A stretch of 41,275 nucleotides of DNA from a virus. This document shows, piece after piece, positions 33,109-40,179 of this stretch. The translations under genes were made by a program, and so were the position numbers. How positions within the stretch are numbered: position 1 is the stretch's first letter; each line of letters starts with the position of its first letter. Location of the stretch: positions 1 through 41,275 of IMG/VR virus record IMGVR_UViG_3300032163_000039; one strand, written 5' to 3'. The notes below the pieces were generated by a model, which had not been told where the DNA came from, did not search any database, and saw nothing but the letters and a program-made list of their open reading frames with translations.

Positions 33109-33610
33109 TTTCCCCTCTTGCCTGCTGCCGCCGCTTTTCCAGGGTCTCGGGTTTGCGCTCCACCGGTTCCCCGGCCTGTGGTGGGGCAGGCGTCCCCGCC
33201 TGCCGTCTTTCCTCATAAATCAGGGCCACCTGCACCTTGTGGAGCCGTTCAGGCGTCAGCCACTCCAGCTTGCCCACCTTGAACATCTGCCGGGCGATCC
33301 CCTCGGCATAGGCCCAGGGCCGCCCCAGGGCGTTCAGGGCGCACTCGATGGCCGCCAGGTGCACCTGCTTGGCTTTCTGCTGGCCCCGCATCGAGGCGGG
33401 CGGGCGTCCCCGCCCGCCGTCCTTGGGCCGGTAGACGAACCCGCTTGCCTTCAGGTGCTCCATGAGCTCGTCAAACTGGGCATTGGTCAAGTCCTTGGTG
33501 CTCTTCACCCCGAACCGCGCCTTGAGGTCCTCCCGGTCCAGCCCCAACTGCGAGATGGCCACGTTCAGCAAGGCAATCTGCTTCGGCTTGATGGGCCAGT
33601 GGGGTTTCAT
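33089..33610 (-). CDS. GemA-like regulatory protein (Mu gp16, DUF1018 type)
   Basis: A 173-aa protein. The start (KPKQIALLNVAISQLGLDRE) and the following FGVKSTKDLTNAQFDELMEH match the Mu gp16/GemA family, which in Mu alters host DNA supercoiling and gene expression. Two dispersed palindromes have entered the gene in frame: one gives DGGRGRPPASMRG, the other QAGTPAPPQAGEP. It starts by ATGA overlap with the preceding gene. Confidence 0.8.
   Translation of the reverse strand: MKPHWPIKPKQIALLNVAISQLGLDREDLKARFGVKSTKDLTNAQFDELMEHLKASGFVYRPKDGGRGRPPASMRGQQKAKQVHLAAIECALNALGRPWAYAEGIARQMFKVGKLEWLTPERLHKVQVALIYEERRQAGTPAPPQAGEPVERKPETLEKRRQQARGENVEPQP
33185..33204. repeat. Dispersed palindrome in GemA-like gene (3' copy)
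   Basis: GGCAGGCG-TCCC-CGCCTGCC, read as RQAGTPAP. Confidence 0.85.
33401..33420. repeat. Dispersed palindrome in GemA-like gene (5' copy)
   Basis: GGCGGGCG-TCCC-CGCCCGCC, read as GGRGRPP. A degenerate third copy sits just upstream at about 33625-33644. Confidence 0.85.
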
Positions 33611-33861
33611 GGGCTTCTCCGTGGGGCGGCCGTCGCCGCCCGCCGCGCCTTCCGGTGGCGCTTCTGCTCCGCCTTGCTCATTTTCTGGTCCAGGCGCCTG
33701 AACTGGCCGCTCTCCGTCACCAGATACCGGGTGCCGTCGCTGGCCTTGACCGGGCCGGGCGGATAACCGCAGGGGGTGCGGGACAGCTTTTGTTTAGTGG
33801 CCCGGAATACCTTGGGGTCTCCTGCAGGCGGCATGGTTGGGTCGGAATCCTTGACCGGCAT
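33607..33861 (-). CDS. Small basic hypothetical protein
   Basis: An 84-aa protein with an ideal GGAGG site five bases before ATG. Rich in Arg and Lys, especially at the C-terminus (KAEQKRHRKARRAATAAPRR), so nucleic-acid binding is possible. Its last codons lie in a degenerate palindrome. It overlaps the GemA-like start by four bases. No family recognised. Confidence 0.55.
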   Translation of the reverse strand: MPVKDSDPTMPPAGDPKVFRATKQKLSRTPCGYPPGPVKASDGTRYLVTESGQFRRLDQKMSKAEQKRHRKARRAATAAPRRSP

Positions 33862-33872
33862 AAAAACCTCCG

Positions 33873-34136
33873 TCAATTGAGCTGCGCCTCCTCATAGGTC
33901 GGCCGCGGCCCCTGCTTGATCCGCCGTTCCATCTCCTGGCTGGCCTTGGAAAGGTCTCGGTGGATTTTTATGGCCCGCAGATGCCCCAGGCCGACGGTCA
34001 TCAAAATGTTCACGACCTCCCGGTCGGAAGCCGCCCCCGCCGGGTTCCCCAGGGTCTGCAAGATCGCCCTGGCCTCTTTGAGCATCCCGTATCGCCGCCG
34101 GTTTTCCTGGAAATATCTTCTTTGTTTGGCGATCAT
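33873..34136 (-). CDS. Small helical hypothetical protein
   Basis: An 87-aa protein with a GAGG site just before ATG. It starts MIAKQRRYFQENRRRYGMLK and continues with helical segments (DREVVNILMTVGLGHLRAIK). It is translated with its neighbours (6-bp spacing upstream). Function unknown. Confidence 0.55.
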   Translation of the reverse strand: MIAKQRRYFQENRRRYGMLKEARAILQTLGNPAGAASDREVVNILMTVGLGHLRAIKIHRDLSKASQEMERRIKQGPRPTYEEAQLN

Positions 34137-34141
34137 GGTCC

Positions 34142-34372
34142 TCACATCTCCACAGCCGCCAGCTTCTCGGCCTGGTGAATCGGGCAAAGGCGGGTGTGCT
34201 TCACCGTTTCGTCTTCCCGGTCATTTGCCGATTGATAACCTTCATTACCGCTGCAAAAAGGGCAATCCATGCCCTCCGTGTAGTTTTCACCCTCTTTCAA
34301 CAGCCGGAACACCAACAACCGGTATTGGCGGACGAGGCTTTTCAGCCGCCTGACCTCCATTGTCCCTGCCAT
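34142..34372 (-). CDS. Small zinc-finger-like protein
   Basis: A 76-aa protein starting by TAATG overlap after a GGAGGGG site. The N-terminal half is a basic helix (MEVRRLKSLVRQYRLLVFRL); the C-terminal half has CPFC and LCPIH, a CxxC...CxxH set likely to bind zinc. The tail contains EDETVKHTRL. Role unknown, perhaps DNA or host-protein binding. Confidence 0.6.
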   Translation of the reverse strand: MAGTMEVRRLKSLVRQYRLLVFRLLKEGENYTEGMDCPFCSGNEGYQSANDREDETVKHTRLCPIHQAEKLAAVEM

Positions 34373-34917
34373 TACCCCTCCTCCATCTGGCTCACCGCCA
34401 GCCTCGCCTCGGCCACCGCCACAAAGGCCGCATCCAGCTTGGCCAGGGCTTGCTTTTTCTGCTCCCGGCGCCGCCGCAGGTATTCGGCCTTGCTCTCGTT
34501 CCGGGGCGGCTCCGGGCCGGGGTCCTTGACCAGGCGGAAAACATCCCCCTCCCAGCGCCCCACCTTCTGGGAGTCCAGCAGCCGCAGCCACTCCTGGACG
34601 TAGTTGGCCGAGGCCTCCGCCACCTCCTGGAGCTCCTCCGCGGTCACCGCCCGCCGGGCCCGGAGATAGCGCCACATCACCTCCTGCTTGCTGGGCTTGG
34701 CGGCCTGGCCGGTCCAGCGATAGACGCCGTTGCCCTGGGGCGAATTTTTCGTAAGGTCCCCGGACTTGACCAGGGCCCTCACCGCGTCATCCACCCGGCG
34801 CATGTCCTTGCGGGTCTGGATGCCCAGCCGGTCGCCCAGGTCCTGGCGGGTGACCGGCTTCTGGCCGTTGCGGCTCAACACCCGGGCCGCCTGGCGCGCC
34901 TGGTCGGCGAACTTCAT
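34372..34917 (-). CDS. Tandem winged-helix DNA-binding protein
   Basis: A 181-aa protein. Two helix-turn-helix/wing units can be seen: the first near residues 18-65 (PVTRQDLGDRLGIQTRKDMR), the second near 80-125 (VTAEELQEVAEASANYVQEW). The last 45 residues form a basic coiled coil (AEYLRRRREQKKQALAKLD). The start overlaps the upstream stop and has a GAGGAG site. It is probably a phage regulator or DNA-end accessory protein; no family is known to me. Confidence 0.65.
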   Translation of the reverse strand: MKFADQARQAARVLSRNGQKPVTRQDLGDRLGIQTRKDMRRVDDAVRALVKSGDLTKNSPQGNGVYRWTGQAAKPSKQEVMWRYLRARRAVTAEELQEVAEASANYVQEWLRLLDSQKVGRWEGDVFRLVKDPGPEPPRNESKAEYLRRRREQKKQALAKLDAAFVAVAEARLAVSQMEEG

Positions 34918-35096
34918 TTGCCGATCTCCTCGAAGGTCTTTTTCGCCCTGATTTTGGTGGGGTTGCAGGGGCCATCCGGCCGCCTGGAGCATTTGCCGTA
35001 ACCGCCAGGGATCAACTTGCCAGGAATAGAGGAACCCCGCACTTTCCAGAAGGGGCAGTCATTGCAATCACCCGTAGCTTCCGGTCTTTTTTTCAT
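34914..35096 (-). CDS. Small Cys-rich protein
   Basis: A 60-aa protein with Cys at 11, 14, 36 and 44 (DCNDCPFW, KCSRRPDGPC), a spacing that suits a small zinc or iron-sulfur site. The start overlaps the previous gene (ATGA) after a GAGGTG site. Function unknown. Confidence 0.6.
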   Translation of the reverse strand: MKKRPEATGDCNDCPFWKVRGSSIPGKLIPGGYGKCSRRPDGPCNPTKIRAKKTFEEIGK

Positions 35097-35416
35097 CTCT
35101 TCACCTCTTCGCCTTCCCAGTTTTTCACCAGCTTCTTGATACCCACCTCATAGAGCATTTCCTTGGCCACATATTTCCTGGCCATTATGATCCTCGGCAA
35201 AATTATGACTTCTGCGAATGGGTCTCCTGCGGGGACTGTGAGCTTCGCCAGATCCAAAACTATTTTCTGAGCTCCGATTAGGCGACCGACCAGCCTCTCA
35301 AGCATCCTCTCCGTAAGGCTTTCAGGATCAACCACGACCGTTTTCTCCGGGTCCTTAACCCGAATCATGCCGCGTTTTCTGCTGGCCCCTGGCCCCTGGC
35401 CCCTGACCCCTGTCAT
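35093..35416 (-). CDS. Hypothetical protein following MuB
   Basis: A 107-aa protein. Residues 17-107 (MIRVKDPEKTVVVDPESLTE onward) form the conserved-looking part, and the first 16 residues come from a CCCCTGA/CCCCTGG simple repeat. Thus ATG at 35368 may be the ancestral start, while ATG at 35416 overlaps the MuB stop and has a nearby GAGG. The rest is helical and basic at the end. Function unknown. Confidence 0.55.
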   Translation of the reverse strand: MTGVRGQGPGASRKRGMIRVKDPEKTVVVDPESLTERMLERLVGRLIGAQKIVLDLAKLTVPAGDPFAEVIILPRIIMARKYVAKEMLYEVGIKKLVKNWEGEEVKR

Positions 35417-36156
35417 TTCCTCACCCCCCTAAAGCCCATTTTCACGGCCTGGCGCACCATCTCCACCGTCACCTGCCGGGTGCGTTTGGCATTCGCCAGG
35501 CCCACCAGGTCGATCATGCTGCGCTTGATCACCCGCCAGTCGCCGCCTCCCGGCGCCGATTGCAGGGCGACCGCCCCGTCCGGCGACACCTCCAGCCCGG
35601 CCGCCTCCCGGCCGTAGGTGATGATGTCCTTGGCACTCACCGGCGCAAAGCGCATGGTCTGAAAGACCCGGGACCAGACCCGCTTATTCTGGCTTAACAG
35701 CGCCGTCAGTTCCTCTTCGCCGATGAGCACGATGGCGGCGCCGGTGAGCTCCGCCAGGGCCCGGACCAGGTTCAGGTGCCGGGGCGTCATGTCCATCTCG
35801 TCCAGGAAGACCGGGTTGGGCTGCCCCACCAGGCGCTCCAGCGCCTCGGCGAAACAGCCGTTCTTGGTGGCCGGCGGCTGCAGCACCCCTAACTCCCGGC
35901 ACAAGGCCTGCAAAAAGCCCAGCTCACTCGTGGCCCAGATGGGCAGCATCAGGAGATGCACGCTGCCGTTATTGGCCGCCCAGGCCGCCGTGGTGCGAGA
36001 CTTGCCGTAGCCCGCCGGGCTGATGATCGCCCCCAGCCGCCCTTCGCCCGCCCCCAACTCCAGGATCTCCATCATGGCCAGGAAGTTTTCCTGGTTCTGG
36101 CAGGCGACCCGCTTGTGCTCAAACTTCGCCGGGGTCCAGCCGTCTTTTTCAGTCAT
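35413..36156 (-). CDS. Transposition target-selection ATPase (MuB-like)
   Basis: A 247-aa AAA ATPase partner of the transposase, which in Mu binds target DNA, gives target immunity and stimulates strand transfer. Walker A SPAGYGKS at 46-53, Walker B VFLDEMD at 116-122 and a sensor-like IVLIGEEEL at 142-150 are visible. The C-terminal third is basic and helical. ATG at 36156 follows an AAGGAGG site; upstream in-frame codons (HRRDACATN) are only a translated palindrome. It lies directly after the transposase, as in Mu. Confidence 0.9.
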   Translation of the reverse strand: MTEKDGWTPAKFEHKRVACQNQENFLAMMEILELGAGEGRLGAIISPAGYGKSRTTAAWAANNGSVHLLMLPIWATSELGFLQALCRELGVLQPPATKNGCFAEALERLVGQPNPVFLDEMDMTPRHLNLVRALAELTGAAIVLIGEEELTALLSQNKRVWSRVFQTMRFAPVSAKDIITYGREAAGLEVSPDGAVALQSAPGGGDWRVIKRSMIDLVGLANAKRTRQVTVEMVRQAVKMGFRGVRK

Positions 36157-36188
36157 TAAGGTCCTCCTTTGCGCCTTGGCGTTGGTGG

Positions 36189-36207
36189 CGCAGGCGTCTC
36201 GCCTGTG
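36189..36207. repeat. Dispersed palindrome between transposase and MuB genes
   Basis: CGCAGGCG-TCT-CGCCTGTG in the 55-bp spacer. Confidence 0.85.
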
Positions 36208-36211
36208 CACC

Positions 36212-38518
36212 TTAGTTATCCGCCCCCGCCTGGCAGACCATCGCCAGATCCTGCGCCTCGAACCACTCCTTCAGGGCCGCATACTCCTCGCCGTGCCGGA
36301 AGTAGTAGGCGAATTGCCGGTCATCGGGCTCCAACTCCCCGCCCCGGGCCTGGTGCGCCAGCAGCGCCAGGTACCGCCGGCAGTCCGGCCGCGCCTTCAG
36401 CTCCTCCAGGCACTCCTCCTCCACCCTCATCCGCCGGGAGGCGGCCGCGGCGTCGGCTTCGATCTGCCGCTTCTCGGCTTCGGTCAAGGGCAGTGGCACG
36501 GGCTTTCCAGCCTGTGGGGCCGGCTGCCCATCCGCGCTCAACCCCAGCCGGGCGAAGTGCGCCTCCGTCTCCGGCTGCACCAGCGTCTCGCTCAACATCC
36601 GGCAGAAGACCGAGGCCTCCTTCTCCTGGTGCTTTTTCAGTTCGATCTGCGTCTTAAATTCTGCCTGGTGCGCCGCCGTGCCGGTGATCCTGGCGATGGG
36701 ATGCACCTTGGTCATCACCCGGGCCTCACACAGATAAGTCCCGTCCTCCTCAAAGACCTGGATGGCGTCCGGGTCCAGCAGGTCGTAGCGGATCATGACC
36801 GGGTGCCGCCGCCCGTAAAGCTCCGGGGCGTAGTAATCCCGGCCCAGGTGGGTGATGCCCCGGCGGTGGATGGTGCGCACCGTCTGGCTCAGCATCAGGA
36901 AGCGCAAATCCGCCGGCTCGATCCCCGGCCCCCGGCCCGCCATAAACACCTCCAGGGGCGATTTGCCCTTCAGGTGCCCCCGCGGTTGCGGCCGCGGGTT
37001 GTATTTCTCGTCCAGCCAGGCGGCCAGACCCCGGTGCGTCTGGAGCAAGGTGGGCACGGCCCCCCGGGTCAGCCGCTCCCACATGCGCCGGTGCTCCTTC
37101 TCGCCCCGGCTACGGTACGGGGGCTTCTCGTCGATGCCGCCGCCGGTATAGGTGGGGGCGTGCTTCTCGAATTCCTTCAGGGTCAGGTGAAATCGTTCCA
37201 CCGTCTTGCTCTGGCCGTGGTAGGGCCAGGCGAAGATGGTTTCGATCCCCAGCCGCTTGAACAGGCCGCCCAGGCCCGACTGCTCCAGGTTCCCGGTGAA
37301 ATACTTGGCCCCGAAGGCCTTGCCGTTGTCGATATAGATGCACAGCGGCAGTTTCCCCAGGGTGAGAATCGCCCGCCACAGGGCCGCGGCGATGGACCGG
37401 GTATCTTCCGTGGGCATGATCTCCCAGCCCACCGGGAAGTTCGACTTCATGTCCATGAAGGTGATCAGGGTGAGGCGTTTGGGCTTGCCGGTGTAGGGAT
37501 TGACGGACTCGAAATTGATGGTGTGGCCGTCCGCCACCAGGCAGTCGCCCACCTCCAAGAGGTCGTAATCCCGTTCGATGTGGTAGGCGCACTGATCATT
37601 CCAGGCCTGTTTGCCTTTCCGGCTGTAGATCCAGATATGGTTTTTGCGGGCCTCGAAATCATCCAGGAAGCGCTTGTAGGTGGCGTCCGACTCGTCGTCC
37701 GGCAGGCCGCGCAACCGCATGGCGTCACGGGCATTGCTGATGACCTGCGCCTTGTTGTAGCAGTTGGGAGAGAGGGCCCAGGCCAGCAGGATCTTCCCCT
37801 GGGGCATGCGCATCAGGTCCTCTAACTTCCCTTCCCGCCCCCCGATGCGGCGCCGGCCCCGCAGATGGTCGCCGTGTTTCGGGGCCAGGGCCTTCAGTAG
37901 GTCCGTGGCGCCGGCGTTGGTGGGGCGGGCGTCCCCGCCCGCCCTCCTTGCCCGCACCGCCCAGCGCTCCGCGGTCTTGTAGGTCACCGGCCCCAGGACG
38001 TCGTAGAGCCTATGATAGGGGCCGTTGGCCCCGGAATTGTAAGCCTCAATGAAGGCCAGTTTGGCGGGCAGGACCGCCCCCCAGCCCTTGGCCCGCCCCG
38101 CCTGGTCCAGGTAAAGCCTGAGCAGGTCCGCCCGGGCCAGGGCCAGGCGCTCCTGCCAGGGCGGCAAGGTCTTCGGGGTGGAGGCGTCCAGTGGCACAGG
38201 CGTCTCGCCTGTGGACCTTATCATCCCTCTCCCCTCGCGGGAGAGGGCTGGGGTGAGGGGGGTTTCTCTGACCCCTGACCCCTGACCCCTGGCCACTGCC
38301 CTCCCATCCTCCAGCAGCCGCCCCAGCTCCCAGGCCTCCGCTTTGCCCCGCACCTCCTTGGGCAGCCCGGCCCCCAGGTATTCCTTTTTTATTCCCCCGC
38401 CCCTGCCGTTGGGCCGTTCCCGGCAGGGCCACTGCTCCTTGTCCGCCCGTCTGCGTGCGGATCTTTCAGTAATCCCCAGGGCCTCCGCTAATTCTTTGGC
38501 CAACCATACCTCTGTCAT
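36212..38518 (-). CDS. DDE transposase (MuA-like)
   Basis: A 768-aa transposase that would bind the end sites, nick the tips and join them to target DNA. The N-terminal Mu DNA-binding unit (VWLAKELAEALGITERSARR) covers about 1-55. The integrase-type core has DDE residues D330 (CLVADGHT), D397 (YIDNGKAFG) and E441 (SKTVERFH), followed by a MuA-type C-terminal region (HLKGKSPLEVF). Residues about 75-118 and other spots are encoded by repeats: TGETPVPL, AGGDARPT and QAGKPVP come from three palindromes, and TPLTPALSREGRG from another hairpin. All catalytic residues remain, so the enzyme is probably active. ATG at 38518 overlaps the upstream stop (ATGA). Confidence 0.95.
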   Translation of the reverse strand: MTEVWLAKELAEALGITERSARRRADKEQWPCRERPNGRGGGIKKEYLGAGLPKEVRGKAEAWELGRLLEDGRAVARGQGSGVRETPLTPALSREGRGMIRSTGETPVPLDASTPKTLPPWQERLALARADLLRLYLDQAGRAKGWGAVLPAKLAFIEAYNSGANGPYHRLYDVLGPVTYKTAERWAVRARRAGGDARPTNAGATDLLKALAPKHGDHLRGRRRIGGREGKLEDLMRMPQGKILLAWALSPNCYNKAQVISNARDAMRLRGLPDDESDATYKRFLDDFEARKNHIWIYSRKGKQAWNDQCAYHIERDYDLLEVGDCLVADGHTINFESVNPYTGKPKRLTLITFMDMKSNFPVGWEIMPTEDTRSIAAALWRAILTLGKLPLCIYIDNGKAFGAKYFTGNLEQSGLGGLFKRLGIETIFAWPYHGQSKTVERFHLTLKEFEKHAPTYTGGGIDEKPPYRSRGEKEHRRMWERLTRGAVPTLLQTHRGLAAWLDEKYNPRPQPRGHLKGKSPLEVFMAGRGPGIEPADLRFLMLSQTVRTIHRRGITHLGRDYYAPELYGRRHPVMIRYDLLDPDAIQVFEEDGTYLCEARVMTKVHPIARITGTAAHQAEFKTQIELKKHQEKEASVFCRMLSETLVQPETEAHFARLGLSADGQPAPQAGKPVPLPLTEAEKRQIEADAAAASRRMRVEEECLEELKARPDCRRYLALLAHQARGGELEPDDRQFAYYFRHGEEYAALKEWFEAQDLAMVCQAGADN
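36497..36516. repeat. Dispersed palindrome in transposase gene (C-terminal copy)
   Basis: CACGGGCT-TTCC-AGCCTGTG, read as QAGKPVP. Confidence 0.8.
37924..37943. repeat. Dispersed palindrome in transposase gene (middle copy)
   Basis: GGCGGGCG-TCCC-CGCCCGCC, read as AGGDARPT. Confidence 0.85.
38195..38298. repeat. Cluster of three repeat types in the transposase linker
   Basis: A palindrome CACAGGCG-TCT-CGCCTGTG (38195-38213), a hairpin CCCTCTCCC-CTCGC-GGGAGAGGG (38225-38247) and a run of CTGACCC-type units (about 38267-38298) follow each other and are all translated. Confidence 0.8.
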
Positions 38519-38982
38519 TTTTCCAAGTTCCATAATTCCAGCAGTTGCTGCCGTTTTCTGATCTCCCGGTTAAGCTGGCGGGCCTCCTCTTGTAACCGGT
38601 GAATCTCGCTCCGCAGCGCCTCCGGCTCCTGAAAGGCGTGCAGCCGCCGCTTGCGGTTCAGCACCAGCAGGGGGCCATCGTCCCCCGCAGCATCACAGAA
38701 GGCCGGCAGGTATTCCGCCGGAACATGCCGGTCGGCCTTCGACTCCGCCGTCCAGGAATCAATCATCTCTTTGGTGATTTGGGTGTTGAGCAGGTGGGAC
38801 ATCTGCCCCGCCACCTGGTGGCGGGAAAGTGGGCAGCGCTTCAAGGCCTGGTTCATGGCTGTCTTCAAATCATCCAGGCAATGCATGGAACCGGGGCGGT
38901 CCTTTTCTTCCTCCCGGCCCCGGGTCATGGCCTCGAAGATGTTTGGTTGCCGGGCGTCTATTCTTTTTTTAAGATTAGACAT
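38515..38982 (-). CDS. Possible early regulatory protein
   Basis: A 155-aa protein between the Ner-like gene and the transposase. ATG at 38982 has AGGTG upstream and is preferred to GTG at 38988. The middle (CPLSRHQVAGQMSHLLNTQI, then KADRHVPAEYLPAFCDAAG) looks like a helical DNA-binding domain of the phage CII/CP76 style. The end is a coiled coil (EIHRLQEEARQLNREIRKRQ). In this position it could modulate early transcription or transposase action. Family assignment is weak. Confidence 0.5.
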   Translation of the reverse strand: MSNLKKRIDARQPNIFEAMTRGREEEKDRPGSMHCLDDLKTAMNQALKRCPLSRHQVAGQMSHLLNTQITKEMIDSWTAESKADRHVPAEYLPAFCDAAGDDGPLLVLNRKRRLHAFQEPEALRSEIHRLQEEARQLNREIRKRQQLLELWNLEK

Positions 38983-39004
38983 TGACACCTGTGCCCTTGT
39001 GGTC

Positions 39005-39241
39005 TTAAGATGCTGTGCAGGATTTGGGGCGGCCCCGGCCCCGGTTGCCTTGCAATTCCGGGAACACCGTCAGCGCGTCCAGGTCCAGGATCTCGGCAAT
39101 GGCCTCCATGATCCGGCGGCTCACCAGTTGGTGCTTCACCACCAGGGACACGGCGTTGACCGTCACCTCCATATCCCGGGCGATGGCCCGCATGGACCGG
39201 CCCTTGCGCAGTAGTTCGACCTTGATGTCGATGGTTTTCAT
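39005..39241 (-). CDS. Ner-like small HTH repressor
   Basis: A 78-aa protein, first gene of the leftward operon. RKGRSMRAIARDMEVTVNAV and the following ISLVVKHQ-like helix give a helix-turn-helix as in Mu Ner and other Cro-like regulators, which damp early and repressor promoters after induction. The basic tail ends RGRPKSC. CGGAG precedes the ATG. Two AACC-N4-GGTT inverted repeats over its own promoter are likely operators. Confidence 0.75.
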   Translation of the reverse strand: MKTIDIKVELLRKGRSMRAIARDMEVTVNAVSLVVKHQLVSRRIMEAIAEILDLDALTVFPELQGNRGRGRPKSCTAS

Positions 39242-39274
39242 CGTTTGAAACTCCGATTGGTTAATTACGAACCC

Positions 39275-39304
39275 ATATTAAAACCGCATGGTTTGATATG
39301 TCAA
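39275..39304 (-). promoter_or_regulatory. Leftward early promoter
   Basis: Minus strand TTGACA, 18-base spacer, TAATAT, about 34 bases before the Ner-like start. The spacer contains an AAACC-N4-GGTTT inverted repeat, so the promoter can be shut by a bound repressor. Confidence 0.8.
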
Positions 39305-39326
39305 GAGAAAAATTAACCTAATGGTT
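39281..39326. promoter_or_regulatory. Pair of AACC-N4-GGTT operators
   Basis: AAACC-GCAT-GGTTT at 39281-39294 and AACC-TAAT-GGTT at 39315-39326, centres 33 bp apart (about three helical turns). One lies in the early-promoter spacer, the other just upstream of its -35. Likely sites for the Ner-like protein or another dimer. Confidence 0.65.
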
Positions 39327-39335
39327 ATTTTTTTG

Positions 39336-39467
39336 TGTCCGGGCAGCTTTTTTGACCCTTTTTTGAGCATCACTTATTTTCTTAATTATATTTAATGCTT
39401 ACCTATGTCCGGGCAGCCATTGACATGTGCGCGCAAATGTCCGGGCAGGTCTGGTCCTGCTCGGACA
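39336..39467. promoter_or_regulatory. Four TGTCCGGGCAG operators
   Basis: Three direct copies at 39336-39346, 39406-39416 and 39438-39448, plus one inverted copy with a single change at 39457-39467 (CTGCTCGGACA). They flank and follow the rightward promoter, upstream of the repressor start, and fit autoregulation by the XRE repressor. Confidence 0.75.
39352..39380 (+). promoter_or_regulatory. Rightward repressor promoter
   Basis: TTGACC, 17-base spacer, TATTTT. One operator lies just upstream and three lie between it and the preferred repressor start. Confidence 0.6.
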
Positions 39468-39493
39468 TGGCTCTGGCCCAAAAATCTCATTCT

Positions 39494-39922
39494 ATGAGCA
39501 AATTTCAGGACCGCTTGCGCCAGGTTCGGGGCAAATTAACCCAGGAGGAGATATCCAACCAATTGGATATCCATTCTATTACTTATGGGAGGTATGAACG
39601 CGGGGAAAGGTCGCCTGGTGTTGAATTTGTCGAGAAGGTCTGCCGGGCCTTTAACATCAGCCCCACTTGGCTGATCCTGGGCGAAGGCCCCATGCGCCTG
39701 GACGAGGCCGCCGTTCCCGCCCCCGCCCCGGCCGCGCCCTTGAACCAGGAACTCCTGCGCCAGGTCCTGGCCGGGGTCAAGAAGGGCCTTGCCTTAAAGC
39801 GCCTGGTCCTGTCTCCCGATAAGGAAGCTGAACTGGTGGCCCTGCTTTATGATCACTACGCCAAGACCGGGGAATCTCCGGCAGAGCAAACCGTGGAGAG
39901 ATATCTTAGATTAGTCGCTTAG
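39494..39922 (+). CDS. XRE-family prophage repressor
   Basis: A 142-aa regulator whose HTH covers about residues 5-60 (KLTQEEISNQLDIHSITYGR, then FVEKVCRAFNISPTWLI). The C-terminal third is helical, without an S24 peptidase, so induction by RecA-driven self-cleavage is not expected. It probably keeps the leftward operon silent. The ATG at 39494 puts the HTH right at the N-terminus; ATG codons at 39467 and 39395 are also in frame but would place operators inside the gene. None has a good ribosome site. A transposase-site-like sequence overlaps the start. Confidence 0.85.
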   Translation: MSKFQDRLRQVRGKLTQEEISNQLDIHSITYGRYERGERSPGVEFVEKVCRAFNISPTWLILGEGPMRLDEAAVPAPAPAAPLNQELLRQVLAGVKKGLALKRLVLSPDKEAELVALLYDHYAKTGESPAEQTVERYLRLVA

Positions 39923-39930
39923 GAGGGAAT

Positions 39931-40179
39931 ATGTCCAAGCATGCCGATTTGCAAGAGGAAGTGGCCAAAATTGTCGCCTTCGCCCGGTCTTGTGACCCGG
40001 CCCCCGATAAACCCATGACCATTAATGGCAACCACAACATCCAGGTGGCGGGCGGCGGGGAGCGGCCCATGACTATCACCGGTCACCGCAACCTGCAAAT
40101 CAACGGCCCGGCCTCCATCCTGCGCCGTTTTTTCAAAATATTTCGCCCCCCAAGGGAGAATCATCATGAGCCTAAGTGA
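39931..40179 (+). CDS. Small protein with two INGNxNIQVAG-type motifs
   Basis: An 82-aa protein directly after the repressor, with an AGGAGGGAAT site. A helical N-terminus (MSKHADLQEEVAKIVAFARS) is followed by two copies of a strand motif, TINGNHNIQVAGGG and TITGHRNLQINGPA, and a basic tail (RRFFKIFRPPREN). A third version of this motif is found in the last gene of the cluster. Such repeated G/N-rich strands may form a small beta-helix or oligomerisation unit. The function is unknown; expression with the repressor in lysogens is likely. Confidence 0.65.
   Translation: MSKHADLQEEVAKIVAFARSCDPAPDKPMTINGNHNIQVAGGGERPMTITGHRNLQINGPASILRRFFKIFRPPRENHHEPK

Noticed and set aside
36023-37825. 600-codon frame opposite the transposase
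   Set aside because: Antisense shadow of a gene with intact catalytic motifs.
8484-38213. CRISPR array made from the repeated palindromes
   Set aside because: The copies are spaced irregularly over 30 kb, lie inside genes, and there are no spacers of constant length or cas genes.
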